Assembly (NCBI GenBank): GCA_963691705.1
Contig: OY829539.1
Span: 60,796,327-60,860,326, forward strand
Length of the DNA stretch: 64,000 nt
Direction: 5' to 3'
From: Viola odorata
Taxonomy: Eukaryota; Streptophyta; Magnoliopsida; Malpighiales; Violaceae
Notes under the pieces: model-generated
Told to the model about the DNA's origin: nothing
Database searches by the model: none
What the model saw: only the letters and a program-made list of their open reading frames with translations
Program-made: the position numbers and the translations under genes
Shown: positions 44,434-56,816 of the stretch, piece by piece
How positions within the stretch are numbered: the stretch's first letter is position 1
How the letters are laid out: each line of letters opens with the position of its first letter

Positions 44434-46919
44434 ATGACAACCATCTCTTTCTTCATCTTCATCTTTATTTCAACTTTCCTCCTCAGTTCCTCCTCTGCTC
44501 TAAAGGTGGGTCCTTTTTCTTTTCTGTTTTTATACATTTTTCTTACTCATCCATCTCAATGTTACTGATGGAATTGTTGTGATCAGGTGGGACAAACATG
44601 TATAGCAAACAGGAAGTGTGACGCGGGGCTCGGCTGCCAAATGTGTTTGGCAAATTGGAATGTGAGGCCAAGATGCACAAGAACGCAGCTGCTGAGCCCA
44701 ACTTCAAAGGTGTGCAAAAACTAAAACGAATTAAATTTCAGTAATCAACAAAAGGAGAGAACTTTATCCCATTTTTTTAATGTTTTGAAACATATAGTAA
44801 TTTCGGGTTCTTGTTTTTGGTCTGATTGATTAGGTAAAGGGGTTGCCTTTCAATAGGTACTCATGGCTCACAACCCATAATTCATATGCGAAAATTGGTG
44901 CCATATCAAAAAGGTACAAATGGTTCTTTGTTATTGCTCCCACTAATCAGGAGGATTCGGTTGCAAGCCAGCTAAATGTATGTTCTCTAGTCCATTCTCT
45001 TTCTTTTCTTTTGTTTTTACTTTTTTACAGCAAACAGAAAAGCGTGTAATTCTAAACAAATAAGCTAAAAAGTGAGATCTGAAAGTGAAAAGTTTCGCAA
45101 TTGAAACAGGAAAGTTGAAACTTTTTGATAACATTTTGTGTGCAGCAAGCACAGTAGTGTATAGTTTTCTTGTAAGCAACCAAAAGTTTCATTAAATTAA
45201 CCAATAACCTAGAACAAACTTTTTGATGTCTTTGTCTAAAATTTTAATGTAGATAATCGCCAACATGATTATAGAAAAAAGGGGGGAATTTAATGTTTGG
45301 CCTAAAGTAATTACAGATTATTTTCCTACTTTATTCGGTCTTCCATGGCATGCTTAGGTGTGTTTGGGAGTTGGACACTGATCATTATTTCTGTTACTAT
45401 TTTAAAATGTGTGATTTTGTTTGCATGATATCCACATTTATACTTGAATAATTAAGTTGGTAAGTGATTGGAAAATTCCCAACCACGCTTAATCTATTGT
45501 AGCTAAAATCAGTGACATACATGTTAGATAATTTAAAACAAGTGGATACAAAAAAAAGATTGAAGATGTGAATTCGTAAGAAAATGAGACAACAAGTTCA
45601 TATCTCTTATCTGTTCATATCTGTTTTACTTCATTAGATCATTTGTTTAAGTAATGCATGTTTGCTGTTTGGCCTTTTTACTAACTTGTTTATCAATTTT
45701 GGTATTTAATTAGTTCTTTAGTTGTCATTCTTTTTGTTTGTCTCTTTCTTGTTAGGCTTTATTCAGAAAATGGTTTTGTATTGCAGAATGGTGTCAGAGG
45801 TTTGATGCTAGACATGTATGACTATCTGAATGACATTTGGTTGTGTCACTCTTACGGAGGAAAATGTCACGAGTTCACAGCTTTCGTAAGTTTAGATCCA
45901 ACGTTTGTCTTGTTTCCTTAAAAAGAATCTTATGCACGCAGACTATAACTAATTTGTTTATCTGGTTTTGAATGGTAGACACCAGCAGTCAATGTTCTGA
46001 AACAGGTTAGTGTGTTTCTAGAAGAAAATCCATCAGAAATCGTCACCATTCTCATCGAGGACTATGTTTCGTCCCCAAATGGCCTAACTAATGTGTTTGA
46101 TGTTGCTGGCCTGAGAAAATTCTGGTTTCCTGCATCGAGGATGCCGAAAAACGGTGGAGATTGGCCAACAGTTGATGATATGGTTCAGAAAAACCAGAGG
46201 TTGGTGGTGTTTACTTCAAAGTCATCTAAGGAGGCTTCTGAAGGAATTGCTCATCAGTGGAGATATGTTGTAGAAAATCAACGTGAGTGGACTGTGGAGA
46301 TTTTTATTTTTTTTCCTGAATAATGAGAAATTATTTTATTGATGAATGTTGGAAATTTTCCAGATGGGAATGGTGGAATGGAAAAGGGTTCGTGTCCGAA
46401 TCGCGGAGAATCATTTGCCATGACTACAACAAGTAGGTCACTGGTTTTGGTGAACCATTTTCCTAACGCTCCAAATATCCTTGGAGCTTGCAAGGACAAT
46501 TCTGCTCAATTGATCGACGCGATGAATACGTGTTATCAAGCATCCGGTAATCGATGGCCTAATTTCATCGCTGTTGATTTTTACAAGGTATAGAATGACA
46601 CCCTTATGCCATTTTAAGTAGTTCCATAAAAGTTCTCTATAACAAATCAAATTCAGAACATGAATGACCAATTTACGAACATTGCAGAGGAGCGATGGCG
46701 GGGGAGCACCAGCTGCAGTGGATATTGCAAATGGCCATCTTGTTTGCGGGTGCGGAGATATCGCATTGTGCAAGGTATTATTCTTCAACATCCACTTCAA
46801 TCTAGAGGGATGCATTTTAACGTTAAATGAGAGGAAATGGTCATTATTAACATTTTTATCTTCTTTGTTTCTTATTTGTGTAGTCTAATATGACCTTTGG
46901 AGCATGCAACATACCTTAG
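44434..46919 (+). CDS. PI-PLC X-domain-containing secreted protein, eight exons, 362 aa
   Basis: Exons 44434-44505, 44587-44709, 44834-44977, 45787-45885, 45979-46282, 46364-46587, 46688-46774 and 46884-46919, all with GT-AG borders and matching phases. Exon 1 is a signal peptide ([20 protein letters not shown]). Exon 2 is a small Cys-rich module ([20 protein letters not shown]). The phosphatidylinositol-PLC X-like fold follows, with the two active-site His segments ([16 protein letters not shown]), [19 protein letters not shown] and [15 protein letters not shown]. It ends [21 protein letters not shown]. The family is plant-specific and related to bacterial PI-PLC; substrate and role are poorly known. 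It lacks the hydrophobic tail of GPI-anchored relatives, so it is probably secreted. It appears intact. Exon 2 with its intron edges is duplicated in inverted form upstream. Confidence 0.93.
44527..44835 (+). repeat. Inverted repeat arm 2 (contains exon 2 of the PI-PLC-like gene)
   Basis: Partner of 43543-43851. The 675-bp spacer between the arms holds the promoter and exon 1. Confidence 0.97.
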
Positions 46920-48527
46920 CTTGGTAATGCACCAGGCCTTGGTGGCTCTTCTGCTCGCGAATCGAACTCTGCGTATTCGAGTAAAAGATCAATTCAACTG
47001 AAGTGGCTTCTTGGAGCAACATTGCTGTCATTTTTACTGTGTATTAGAACATAAAATTCAGAATAAGAAAAAAAGTATATTTTTAACACAAAAACAGCTC
47101 ACTTGTAATACTTCTCATTAATAAATTACCATAGTCAATAAAATGAAACGGTAAGTTTTTCTTTGCTTAAGGCATAACAGTCATTTTCACTCCAATATTG
47201 GTCCATTTTTCTCAATTGAGTCCCTGTAAGCAAAGTGCCTCTATGGCAAACATGTTCAAGTTAATTATAAAAACTCCGGTAGGAATAGTTTGGATGGGTT
47301 GGGCTAACTGAGCTGGGTCTGGTCTTTAGATTAGTGGGCCCAATTCGCTTTCAATCTAACAAATTCGAGGCCATGTGTGACGCATTGTTCGACCAGAAAA
47401 CGACAGGTCGTTTGAGGGTAATTTTGACAAAACATAAATAAAGTGGACACAGATGCTAATGGCGTCAATTGAAAAAGGACAGCGTTTTTTAGCTAAAACG
47501 TCAAATATTTATGGACGGAGAGAGTACAAAATTTGGTTATAAAACTTTGAAGAAATAAATAAAAAATAATTTCAATTTCCAATTCTAAAATTAGATCAAA
47601 AATTGGTTATATTATTAATTAGTTACGAACTCATAATTTACTATTCTTTTTTTCTTTTCCAATATTATTTCAACATTATTATCCTGATAATAATAAAATT
47701 AAAAATAAAAATTTATTCTAAAAAACAAGTATGAAAAAAATAGAAATTGACACATGGAAATATTGGAAACTGGCCACAGGCTCCAAAACTAAAATAATTG
47801 GATATTGGGATCCCTTCCACTATTAAGGAAGCTGAAATGGTTGTTTGAGGTACCTTTTTTCCTATCAAAGTGTCTATGAAAATGTAAAGTGTGTATGTTC
47901 GAAAGGAAGGCCAGTGTTTTTTTTATGTTTTTTAGGAAATTGTAAAACTTTGAGGGTTTAGGCAAATTGGTGTTGTTTTGTTGTTAAAAATATTATGGGT
48001 TAATAGAAAAACATTTATTCCATTCCAACTTGGTGGTGTTCTTTTTTTTCAATGATTTAAAAGATATCATGTCATTGCAATCGCCATTGTTTATTAGTAT
48101 ATTTTAGAGATATGCCAACCACTATACTGCTGTGAATTTTGAGCTCCTTTGATTTACAGAGAGGTATTTGGCAGTTGGTAACGAACCGTTGACATGATGA
48201 TGATGCAATGGAAGCTTTCTAGGACCAACTCTTCCAGCTCTTCAGAACATCCAACCTGCAGCCCTAACAAAAGATGGTCTGGACACTCGAGTCGATGTCA
48301 AATCCTGATTTCCCAAAGGATTTGCTTTCTTCAACAATTCAGTCGCTATAAGAGATGGCAGCCGGCAAGTTTTTCCCACGTACATTGCCTACTTCAGAGC
48401 GGTACTGCAGACTTCGATCTCTCCATGCGTCAGAGTATCCTATAATTGATTTTCACAAGTTGATATTCCACACACTGACAAAACATACCGAAAAAAACAT
48501 TGTACCAATTCTATGACATAAAGCTAC
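46920..48527. other. Intergenic region between convergent genes
   Basis: No gene is recognised. GGACGGAGAGAGTA near 47512-47525 resembles the end of a Stowaway-type MITE, but the opposite end is not found. The 83-codon frame at 48194-48445 shows no family features. Confidence 0.5.
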
Positions 48528-50764
48528 TTACACTACAAAACAAAAAAAGAAGTCGCTTACCAGATTCAAGCAACTGCACTGTTTCAGCATTCTTGTTTCA
48601 TGCATCCGTAGGTGAGCCCTTGATTGTATGTCAGCCTGCAGTTAATATAGAACACCCAATGCAACGATCCAAAAGTTCAATATCATAGCTCCACACTCCA
48701 CAGCATGAAGCGAAACAAAATAAAGTGAAACAAGTCAACAAGCACTTGCAGTTCCAAGTCAAAAACATCATTTTGGCAGTAAAACACTTCACCTGTCGGA
48801 TAGGCTCTGGCACACGATACTTGCATGTCATTCTGGCGATTTTGGTGGCAGTGTCGAGAGATACTCGGTGACCAACTGAAACGAATATAGGCTTCTCTGA
48901 ACCACTGGTTGATCTCATTGCCTGTAGCAGAGAACAAAGAAAGAAAGAAATTGATTTCATGCAGACTGCTGAGAAAAAGCATCCAGAAGAGAACTGGATG
49001 GCTTGTTAACATTCATCCACTCTAGTTAAAGTTCTGCGTGATATCTAAGGAAATACTGATTCTTATCAGCACAGAAAGATGAATATCAATGGTTAATTTA
49101 TTTTCCAGTGTCCCATGTACATGAAATGCAGATTCTTCGCTTACCACTCCCCACAAATGCCCAGAAGCACCCACCCAAGCAACAAAATCTTCACCTTCAT
49201 TTTCTTTGGCTTGAAGAAGGTGTCTCACTCTGAATTGAGTAAGACCATCAACGTTATGCAACTGAGACATGAAAATTGAAACTTGTTCAAAGACAGCTGA
49301 AAGAACATCCAATAAAGGGAAGAGAACTGGTACGGAAGTTAATTATAACAGCACTTGCTAAATTAGCACCACAAAGGAAGAAATAATAAGTAACAAATCC
49401 CAATTGGCAGGAAATTAGGAGAATGTACATTCTTTCCAATCCCAATGGTGGGAAGTTGAGCCAGAACACCAACATGACAAGACAAGCCGAAACCTAAACA
49501 AAAACGGCATGTAGGAAGTGTGACGAGGAGAAAGTGAATTTCATGAGATAATAACAAAAGACGAAGTAAAAGAGACTTTTACCTCTGGGATGGAGCAATC
49601 CATTGCCATCAACCATGAGTACCTGTAAATCAAAAAGAGATTAAGATTGGTGTGGAGTACATACAAACATACTTACATACACATACGCACGCGCACACAC
49701 CTGGGGGTAGAAAGGATTGGAGTTGGTTTTCATCTTGTGCAGAAGGTGTAAAAGGATAGGAGCCTACAACAAGGAGGAAAGAGCACACCCAAAAGAAGGA
49801 GAAAAACAGCAGAATGAGAGTGCAATTAATTTCACAAGAAAATGAATGAAAGAACATAAAGATTGGAAATTTAGCATTAAGAGTATACATGGTCTATCAA
49901 AAACAAAAGAAAAAACAAGAAGAAAATATTTCAGAACCCCACGGAAGGCTAGGAAGGAAGGAACATAAGGGACATTGAGTTTCACACGAGAAAGTGAAAC
50001 TTGTTAGTTAGAATGAAAACTTTCTCAAGAAAATGTGTTTCCTCGATCCTAGTTTGCTTGATGACAGATGAAAATGATCAGCCATTGTAGTAATTTACAG
50101 CTGGAAACCAAGTGAGGGGACAGAAGATTACGTCAATTAAGTAGGGAAAATTTTCATTCTAACTAACAAGTTCCTATCTGAGCATAATTCAAAATTAGGT
50201 TCACACGAGAAATGAATGCAGGAACATAAGATTAATACATCTAAAACCAAAGAAAATAATCAAAGGACAAGAAGAAAAGATTTTGGAACCTCGCGAAAGG
50301 CTAGGAAGGAAGGAACATAAGGGACATTGAGTTTGACAAGAGCGTGGTCCTGATACACAAGTTGGAGGGTGTGGAGCTCCAACACTACAAGCGTCGCACA
50401 AGCAAAGGATGGGTCTTCCTTTGAGTAGCTGATATCAACTCCACCAATATACTTGAGCTGGCATGCAGCTCCCGCTTCTTCTTCGACCTCTTCTTCAATC
50501 TTATGACAAGTGGTTCTGGGAATTGGAAGCTTCCACGCAAAATCATCCTCTATGATTAGTTGCTTCTTGAGCGAATCTTGAACCCTGGGTGCATCACAAA
50601 GTACTATTAAGATCATTCATCCATCACCAGTAATCAGTTAAGTGTGATTTGAGTTCAAATACTTGTCATAATAAACACACTATCCACTTGCCCGTTTCTA
50701 ATGCAGTTGATGATGCCGCTTCGCAACCTTCTTGTTCTTCTCCGCCTCCTCCTCTGCCAAACAT
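48528..50764 (-). CDS. Endonuclease V, eight exons, about 298 aa
   Basis: Exons on the minus strand: 50764-50688, 50584-50290, 49763-49701, 49622-49583, 49493-49429, 49261-49145, 48921-48793, 48635-48528. All joins keep phase. Endonuclease V cleaves next to deaminated bases (inosine) in nucleic acids; eukaryotic forms act mainly on RNA. The catalytic acids are present: Asp in IGGVDISYS (about residue 76), Glu in FLAFRE (124), Asp in LMVDGNG (150). The PYVP wedge motif and GFGLSCHVGV are also intact, as are HNVDGLTQ, VSVGHRVSLDTA and RVPEPIRQ. The first exon is short and Gly/Glu-rich. The last exon is read through to TAA 48528; a donor-like CTG|GTAAGC at 48561 could instead lead to an unseen exon. 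Confidence 0.9.
49838..49990 (-). repeat. Partial duplicate of endonuclease V exon 2 end plus intron start
   Basis: Matches about 50200-50345 (the last ~50 bases of exon 2, its donor and following intron) in the same orientation, displaced ~355 bp into the intron. It still encodes LNVPYVPSFLAFR, but the final Glu of FRE is replaced by Gly. It has no acceptor of its own that I can see, so it is probably silent. Confidence 0.75.
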
Positions 50765-51319
50765 CTTTTGTCTCCTGCGCATTGGGCCAGTCATTATGGG
50801 AAGGAAGCCATTTATTAAGTGAAAACTAAAAAGTAGTGCTTATCTAGCCATGGAGAAGATTACCTTGAAATCCCTTAGCAGATAACTCCCGATGGCCAAA
50901 ACAATAAAAACAGAAGATAAATGACAATGCAAAACTAAATTAAAGAGACCAAACCATTTTTGGGCATTGAATTGATGAATTTACTCACTAAATTAGATGA
51001 AGCAACCAAGAGATTAGAAGGCAGCACTATCACAGATGATGGAGTGATGAAGGAAACAAACCCTAATTAACTATAAGAGAGAAATGCTAGATTGAATTGG
51101 AAAGGACCCAAATTAACAATAAGGAGAATCAGCAGGACAAAAAAGTTAGTAAATCGAAAGGACCCAATACTTCTCTCTCATGAATAGAAGCGGAAACAAA
51201 CAGTAAAGGACTTAAATTGCAAGTTCCAACAAGAACAAAGTTAAGAACACGAAGCAGAGAAGTTTTTTCTTTACCAGATTGAGGAATGAAGAGGAACATG
51301 TCTGTTCCGCAGACCGCAG

Positions 51320-51694
51320 TTGGTGACGACCCGACGTCGTTTACGCTCAAACGCCCAATTAACCCATAAACGGAGAAAAAACACCTTAAAGCCGTTTAGG
51401 GTAAGCCATGTCAAGACGAGACATCACCATTCCCGGATTCGGGCTATGGGACAGGTTCACCATAAAAAAAGAAAGGAATGTAATAGAATAGGCGCGTTGG
51501 CATTAATTGACGAATTCATTGAACTGTATGATTCTTCAGAAAAGGCCATAATAACCACTTTTTTAAACACTCCTAAAAGCCCTTCGAAAGGAGAAATGAA
51601 GAAGACTACTTATCGGTTTGTAGCAAGGAAAAGGTTGAAATTTTTTAATGTTGTTTGGGCGATATTTTCTGTTGTCTTCGCACAGGTACGCTAG
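51320..51694 (+). other. Unrecognised basic frame upstream of endonuclease V
   Basis: A 124-codon frame beginning at TTG, with the first ATG near residue 43 (ATGGGACAG). It is rich in Arg/Lys/His at first, then LIDEFIELYDSSEKAI and a hydrophobic end. It finishes just after a donor-like CACAG|GTACGC. I recognise no family. It could be an exon of an unannotated gene divergent from endonuclease V, or chance. Confidence 0.25.
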
Positions 51695-52075
51695 TTGGAT
51701 TGGATTCACTACTATTATGAATTTCTTATAATTTATTTTCCTGATAGATTTCGGTTTTCTGGGTCAGGCTAGTACATACACCACTGTTCCTACGTTACAA
51801 GAATCTGATTTCGACACAAATTCTAAACTAAAAGTTGGCTGTTCAGTCACCCAATCGTGATTTTTGAGGCTTTTACATCTTGAAACGCAGGAACATGATT
51901 CTCTGGCAATGTTAAGATTTTCAGACTAGATTTTCCAGGTAAGTCTTACAGCTTGTACAAATTCAAACTTTTGTTGAATTAGTGGTATCATTACTTTTTG
52001 CAGTTAAATACATGATTGCAGTTCGTGTAAAAATCAAGTGCATGGAAACACATTAGATCTAAACTTATTCTTCAA

Positions 52076-52400
52076 TCATCCAGCGAATGTGGAAAAGCAG
52101 AGGATGCTCATCCAATTTCTCTCCCACAGGAACAAGGAGGCACACGAACTGCCAAAACTAGTATCATAAGAAACATCCACATGAATAGTCGCAGAAGTTC
52201 GGTGCGATGGCCTAATCCCCTCTAACAGCATTGCCAATGATTTCATAGTTGGACTCTTCCTTTGCCTCAAAACTTGGAGTCATGTAACATCCTTTCCCCA
52301 TTCCGAAAGGATAGGGGATTTGGACATTCCACATTGGTCTGTAAAATTCGACAAAGCAAGCCCACTGATTAAAGCTACTGCTTTGCACAGCGATAACATC
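52076..52400 (-). pseudogene. WAK-like receptor kinase pseudogene, N-terminus fused to C-terminus
   Basis: Two pieces of the neighbouring receptor family lie directly next to each other. One is an N-terminal galacturonan-binding piece (NVQIPYPFGMGKGCYMTPSFEA). The other is the end of the kinase (SPTMKSLAMLLEGIRPSHR, and further on the GATGAGCATCCTCT end shared with the active gene). They are in different phases and everything between is deleted. It is a remnant of a tandem paralogue of 52888-55090. Confidence 0.75.
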
Positions 52401-52887
52401 AAAATGACATGAAACATTACCCACAAAACTCCCATCATCTCCCCTTGCTTGATATACCCCGCTATCTAGTGATAAGGTCTGCTTAACCTCCTAATCCCGC
52501 AGCTTTTATAGCTCGATACGAACATATTTGTTAACTTACATTGTATTCATCTTGTAATTGTTTTGTTGCATGCTCTCTCTTTTGTAGAAACAACTTGAAC
52601 ATAGTAAAATAAAGATAATAAAAGAATTGGAACATATCTAGATTCTCTTTTAAACCCATTCTTTGTCTGTAGTAATTTGTTGGAAGTGTGTCTTGAAGTT
52701 ACCGGTAATCATTTCTTTCATCTTCAATAGAAATCTGCACCCATCATGTTGGCAGACCTAATGTTTAAAATCAAAATCCATAAAGTAATTTTTGATAATC
52801 ATACAAAATAGTTCTCAAGAAAAAATGAGAATCAGTTTAATAATATGAATTTTTCCTGTCATTTCGACATCTTTTCTAAACTTCATG

Positions 52888-55090
52888 TCAACGAGTGTGG
52901 AAAAGTAGAGGATGCTCATCAAGAACATGGATAGAGACATTGCTATTCAGCATGCTACAACTTGCAGAAGTAGAATCCCATGACCCTTCCATGTCAACCA
53001 TACCATACTCGACCTCTTCATTCTCTTCGTAAATCGTGGAATATGCTCCTTGCGATGATCGAATCCCTTCTAACTCCATTGCCACAACTTTCATGGTTGG
53101 TCTCTTCTTCCCGTTCAAGTTCAGACATCGTTTTGCCAAGTTAGCTACCATCGTGATCTCTTCTTTCGCACCCTCTTTAAGCACACGAGCATCAAGAATC
53201 TTGAACAAGCCTTCCTGCTCCATTGTATCAAGAAAATATGTTGCTAGACTCCTTCCTTCAACAGTTCGAGTTGCAGAGATAGCTCTTTGTCCTGTTAAGA
53301 GCTCCACAAGTACCACACCGAAACTATAAACATCGCTCTCCTCTGTAAATTGACTTGATTGGAAGTACTCTGGATCCAAGCACCCGAATGTTCCCAATAC
53401 CCGAGTGGTCAAATGAGTCTGATCAATGCTGATAGATCTCGAGGTACCGAAGTCAGATACTTTTGCTCTATATTTATCATCCAGAAGTATGTTTGTAGAC
53501 TTGATGTCGCGATGATAAATAGGTATAGAGGCTGCTGAATGCAAATAAGACACAGCTGCTGAAACCTCTGAGGCAATGCGTAAACGCATTTCCCATGTGA
53601 TTGGGAACTCTTCATTTGGATCATGTAAATGCTGGAACAATGTCCCATTAGGAACGAATTCGTAGACTAGCATAGGTACCTCAGTTTCTAAGCAACATCC
53701 GAGGAGTTTAACCACATTTCTATGGTTAATTTGTGTCAGAATAACGACCTCATTTATAAACTCAAGCCTGCCTTCATCTTCAACTTTGGACTTCTTGATA
53801 GCTACAATTCTTCCGTCTGTCAGCATTCCTTTGTAAACAGTTCCTTGGCCTCCTTGACCCAAGATTCGATTTTCATGGTACTGATCAGTCGCCTTCCCCA
53901 ATTCCTTAGAATCAAACAAATTCATCTGCTCAACATTGTTTCCTCCTCCAGACATTTGCTGTTCTAATAGTAGTCCACCATTCTTTTTGAAATATTGTTG
54001 TCTGAGCTTTGCTGCATTTCTTCTTTTCATCACCTTGTACAGCCACCAGGAACCAAAAAGGGATAATAGGAACCCGAAACCTGATAAACAACCTGCACAC
54101 CAGTACCAAGTTCCCATGTAAACATCATAGTATATTCCAACGAGTTTCCCATGTAAATATCATACTAGAAAGGAGTTGGTTACCTATAAAGATAGCTTTA
54201 GAAGGAGGAGATGGGTCTATTATATATGGGCCTCTTCTGATGCATGTAGTGCCATTGTTTTGACTATCGTACCCTTCTGGACAGGGGCAGTTGGAGCCTG
54301 AAGTGCAGATCCTAGAACAACTAGCGGTATTGTATATGCAATCCTTCACGGTACCTGAACAAAAGGGTATTATTAGCCTTTCCGGAAATTTCCAACCGAA
54401 CCATTTCAACGAACAATTTTCAATTTCTTATTTTGCTATGTTTTATGTATTCCTCTATCTGTAAAGCACATTGAATGACCATAAATGGGTATAACAGAGA
54501 TTCTCGTATTCGTATTGGAGCTTGAAACTAATTGAAGGATGACAAGAAATGAATAACTTTGTTACCTGGACAATGTCCGATTGTGTAATTGATGTTACTA
54601 CGAGGCAATAGAGGGTTAGATGGGGAGCAAACACAGAATTGATCTTGGCCAAGTTGTGACCAGCAAAAACCATTGTTGCTACAAAATGTGGAGGGTGACT
54701 TTCCATTAACGACGTCACATGCTTCTCGCTGCGATGCCCATCGTAGCACAGCTGGAACAGATTCCATTGTCGGCACACCATCCAGTGTGTTTAAAGAATC
54801 GAGCCAAGATTGATCAACCATGAACGCGGAGTTACAGTTTCCACCGGAAATATTCAGATTTTCAATTGGTGACATGGTTACTTTAAAAGAATCCATGCGA
54901 TCAGGAATAGTAGTTTGGCAGCACTTGATGCCATAGCAACCTTTCCCTTGCATTGTTCCATTACAAATAGATAGGCACCCACCAATAGGTGCACCACTTC
55001 GCCAATCAAACGTCGCCATATTGTTGCAACCCGTAGCGGTGATTCGATTGTGCTCGTTGGAGAAGTAGAATGGAGTTCCTGACAGGTCAA
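52888..55090 (-). CDS. Wall-associated-kinase-like receptor kinase, 5' end cut off by Athila-2
   Basis: Exons 55090-54566 (truncated at its 5' side), 54354-54184 and 54092-52888, with phases agreeing. Exon 1 is the end of the cell-wall-binding region ([23 protein letters not shown], then [12 protein letters not shown] and [13 protein letters not shown]). Exon 2 is an EGF-like Cys module ([18 protein letters not shown]). Exon 3 has a membrane helix ([17 protein letters not shown]) and a complete Ser/Thr kinase: [57 protein letters not shown]. The kinase part is intact. The signal peptide and the N-terminal IPYPFG part are absent and must lie beyond the window or be lost. Such receptors sense wall pectin and defence signals at the plasma membrane; this allele probably makes no normal receptor. 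Confidence 0.88.
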
Positions 55091-56777
55091 TGATCGTCAG
55101 TCAAATAGAGATTTATAGTGCCTGAAAACGTGTGTGCACAAGAGATATAGTGTACAGTGGTAGTTAGGGTCGAACACACGGATTGTGAGAGACTGATCTA
55201 AGGTCTTGAATGAATTCGGGGGAGAAAAGCACGAAAAGTAACAATTAGGGGGGGTTTTACTTGGCTAAACAAGTTAGCCAAGGAAGATTTGGGAGCTAAC
55301 AATTGTTATCTAGGAAATCAGTATTCGGGACCTTGAGGTGTCAGTTCGGGGTCCTGAATGATAAAATAAAGCAAGTCAGTACACAAATTCAGAATTAATA
55401 AAACAGAAAGTGGAATAAGCACAAATAATCAGATAAAGAAGGATTCTTAGCAAAGGCATTCTTGGGTTGCATTCGGGGGCCCGATCGTCATCAGCACAAA
55501 GATATTCTATTCAAGACATCATAGAAATGACATAGGGACCAGATTCCTCGGATATCCCCTACTTTTCTATTAAGAGAAACTACCCCCGTTTCTACATATG
55601 AGGTAGTCTTGACAGTTCGCCATCCCTCCAGGCACGAATGCGGGAGGGCCATACTCAAACTGCCCATGAAGCTAAGAAAAGACAGATCTATAGCTAAAAG
55701 TCCCTCAGTTTGTCAGGCTCGTGACCCCGCTCTAATCAATTACACACCCTATCTATTCGAGACCACTTTGACATAGTCAAGACTAAACAAATGCCTACTT
55801 GGTTCATGCAATTTTCCTTCCGTATTCACCACACGAATGGCAGCATTCACATAAGATAATTATCAGTTGATCAAGCCTCAAATTATATCATGCAAAGATG
55901 TAGTTAAAACGATGGATAATTGAATGTGGCATCAAGAATGTATTAAGCACATGAAGGCCTCGAATCTGCCCTTGCAACCCTCGAATCACCCTTGCTAAGA
56001 ACTAATGATTTAGCTACTCATACTTGGAGATGAACAAATAATAATTGACGAAATCATAATAGATAAGTAAATAGATTAAGGGAAGAAAACTTTGTTACTA
56101 AATTCCGTTTGAAGCCCGGCGGCAAATTTGGAGATGAGCTAATAAGAACTAGAGAGAGAAACTAGAGAGAAGTCTAAGAAAACTAGAACTAAATAAATTA
56201 TGCTAAGTGATAAGAGATGTAAGATATGTCCTAAACTACTCTTAGATGCCCTTTATATACTAGAGCTCTAAGCACAAAATATCTTCAGCCTAAAACTAGG
56301 GACAAAATGCATTAATTGAAAGCCTAAGAAAGTGGATTCATGCTCCTTAAAGCACAAAGCTGAAAAAGCATAAAGCTGTCTGATTTTCCCAGCTTTGGCA
56401 GGTCTGGATTGGGCTCAAGGGCTGACTTGGTTAGAGCGGTAGGTATTTGGTTGTCAGTGCAGAGCGTCAGAACAGTGTCAGGAGGATCACGTGGAAGCTT
56501 TGGCGAGAGGACACGTGGAAATGTCGTTCTTTGCCCTTCGGGGGCCCGAATGGAGAATCCGATTCGGGACCTTGAACGCTGATTTGGACTCGGGACCTCA
56601 ACTTTTGGTCTTGAAGCTCGAATTCGCTCAAAATGCACCAAAAACGCTTGTTTTTGCCTAAACTCCCTTTTTAGGCCTTGATCTGCAATAGTAATGAAAA
56701 CAAGGGTAAATTAGCAGAATCATGCCCTGAATTGATGAGAAAATGGGGAGAAAATCACGCATAAAAACATGCTATCA
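55091..56777 (-). repeat. 3' LTR of Athila-2
   Basis: 1687 bp. On the minus strand it begins TGATAGCATG and ends CGATCA, the TGAT…ATCA ends shared with the other Athila LTRs here. A TATA box (GTATATAAAGG) lies near 56249-56259. Segment 55983-56208 is repeated at 63208-63434. Words such as TTCGGGACCTTGA recur through it (55323, 56562). Confidence 0.85.
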
Positions 56778-56796
56778 AATAATCCCCACACTGCCC
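56778..56796 (-). promoter_or_regulatory. Polypurine tract of Athila-2 with upstream hairpin
   Basis: On the minus strand GGGCAGTGTGGGGATTATT abuts the 3' LTR. Immediately upstream (56797-56816) is a perfect 8-bp stem, AATGCTCG and CGAGCATT, around a four-base loop. Confidence 0.8.
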
Positions 56797-56816
56797 AATG
56801 CTCGCCCTCGAGCATT

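Noticed and set aside
47505..47530. Stowaway MITE end (GGACGGAGAGAG)
   Set aside because: Only one terminal-repeat-like word was found, with no partner or TA duplication.
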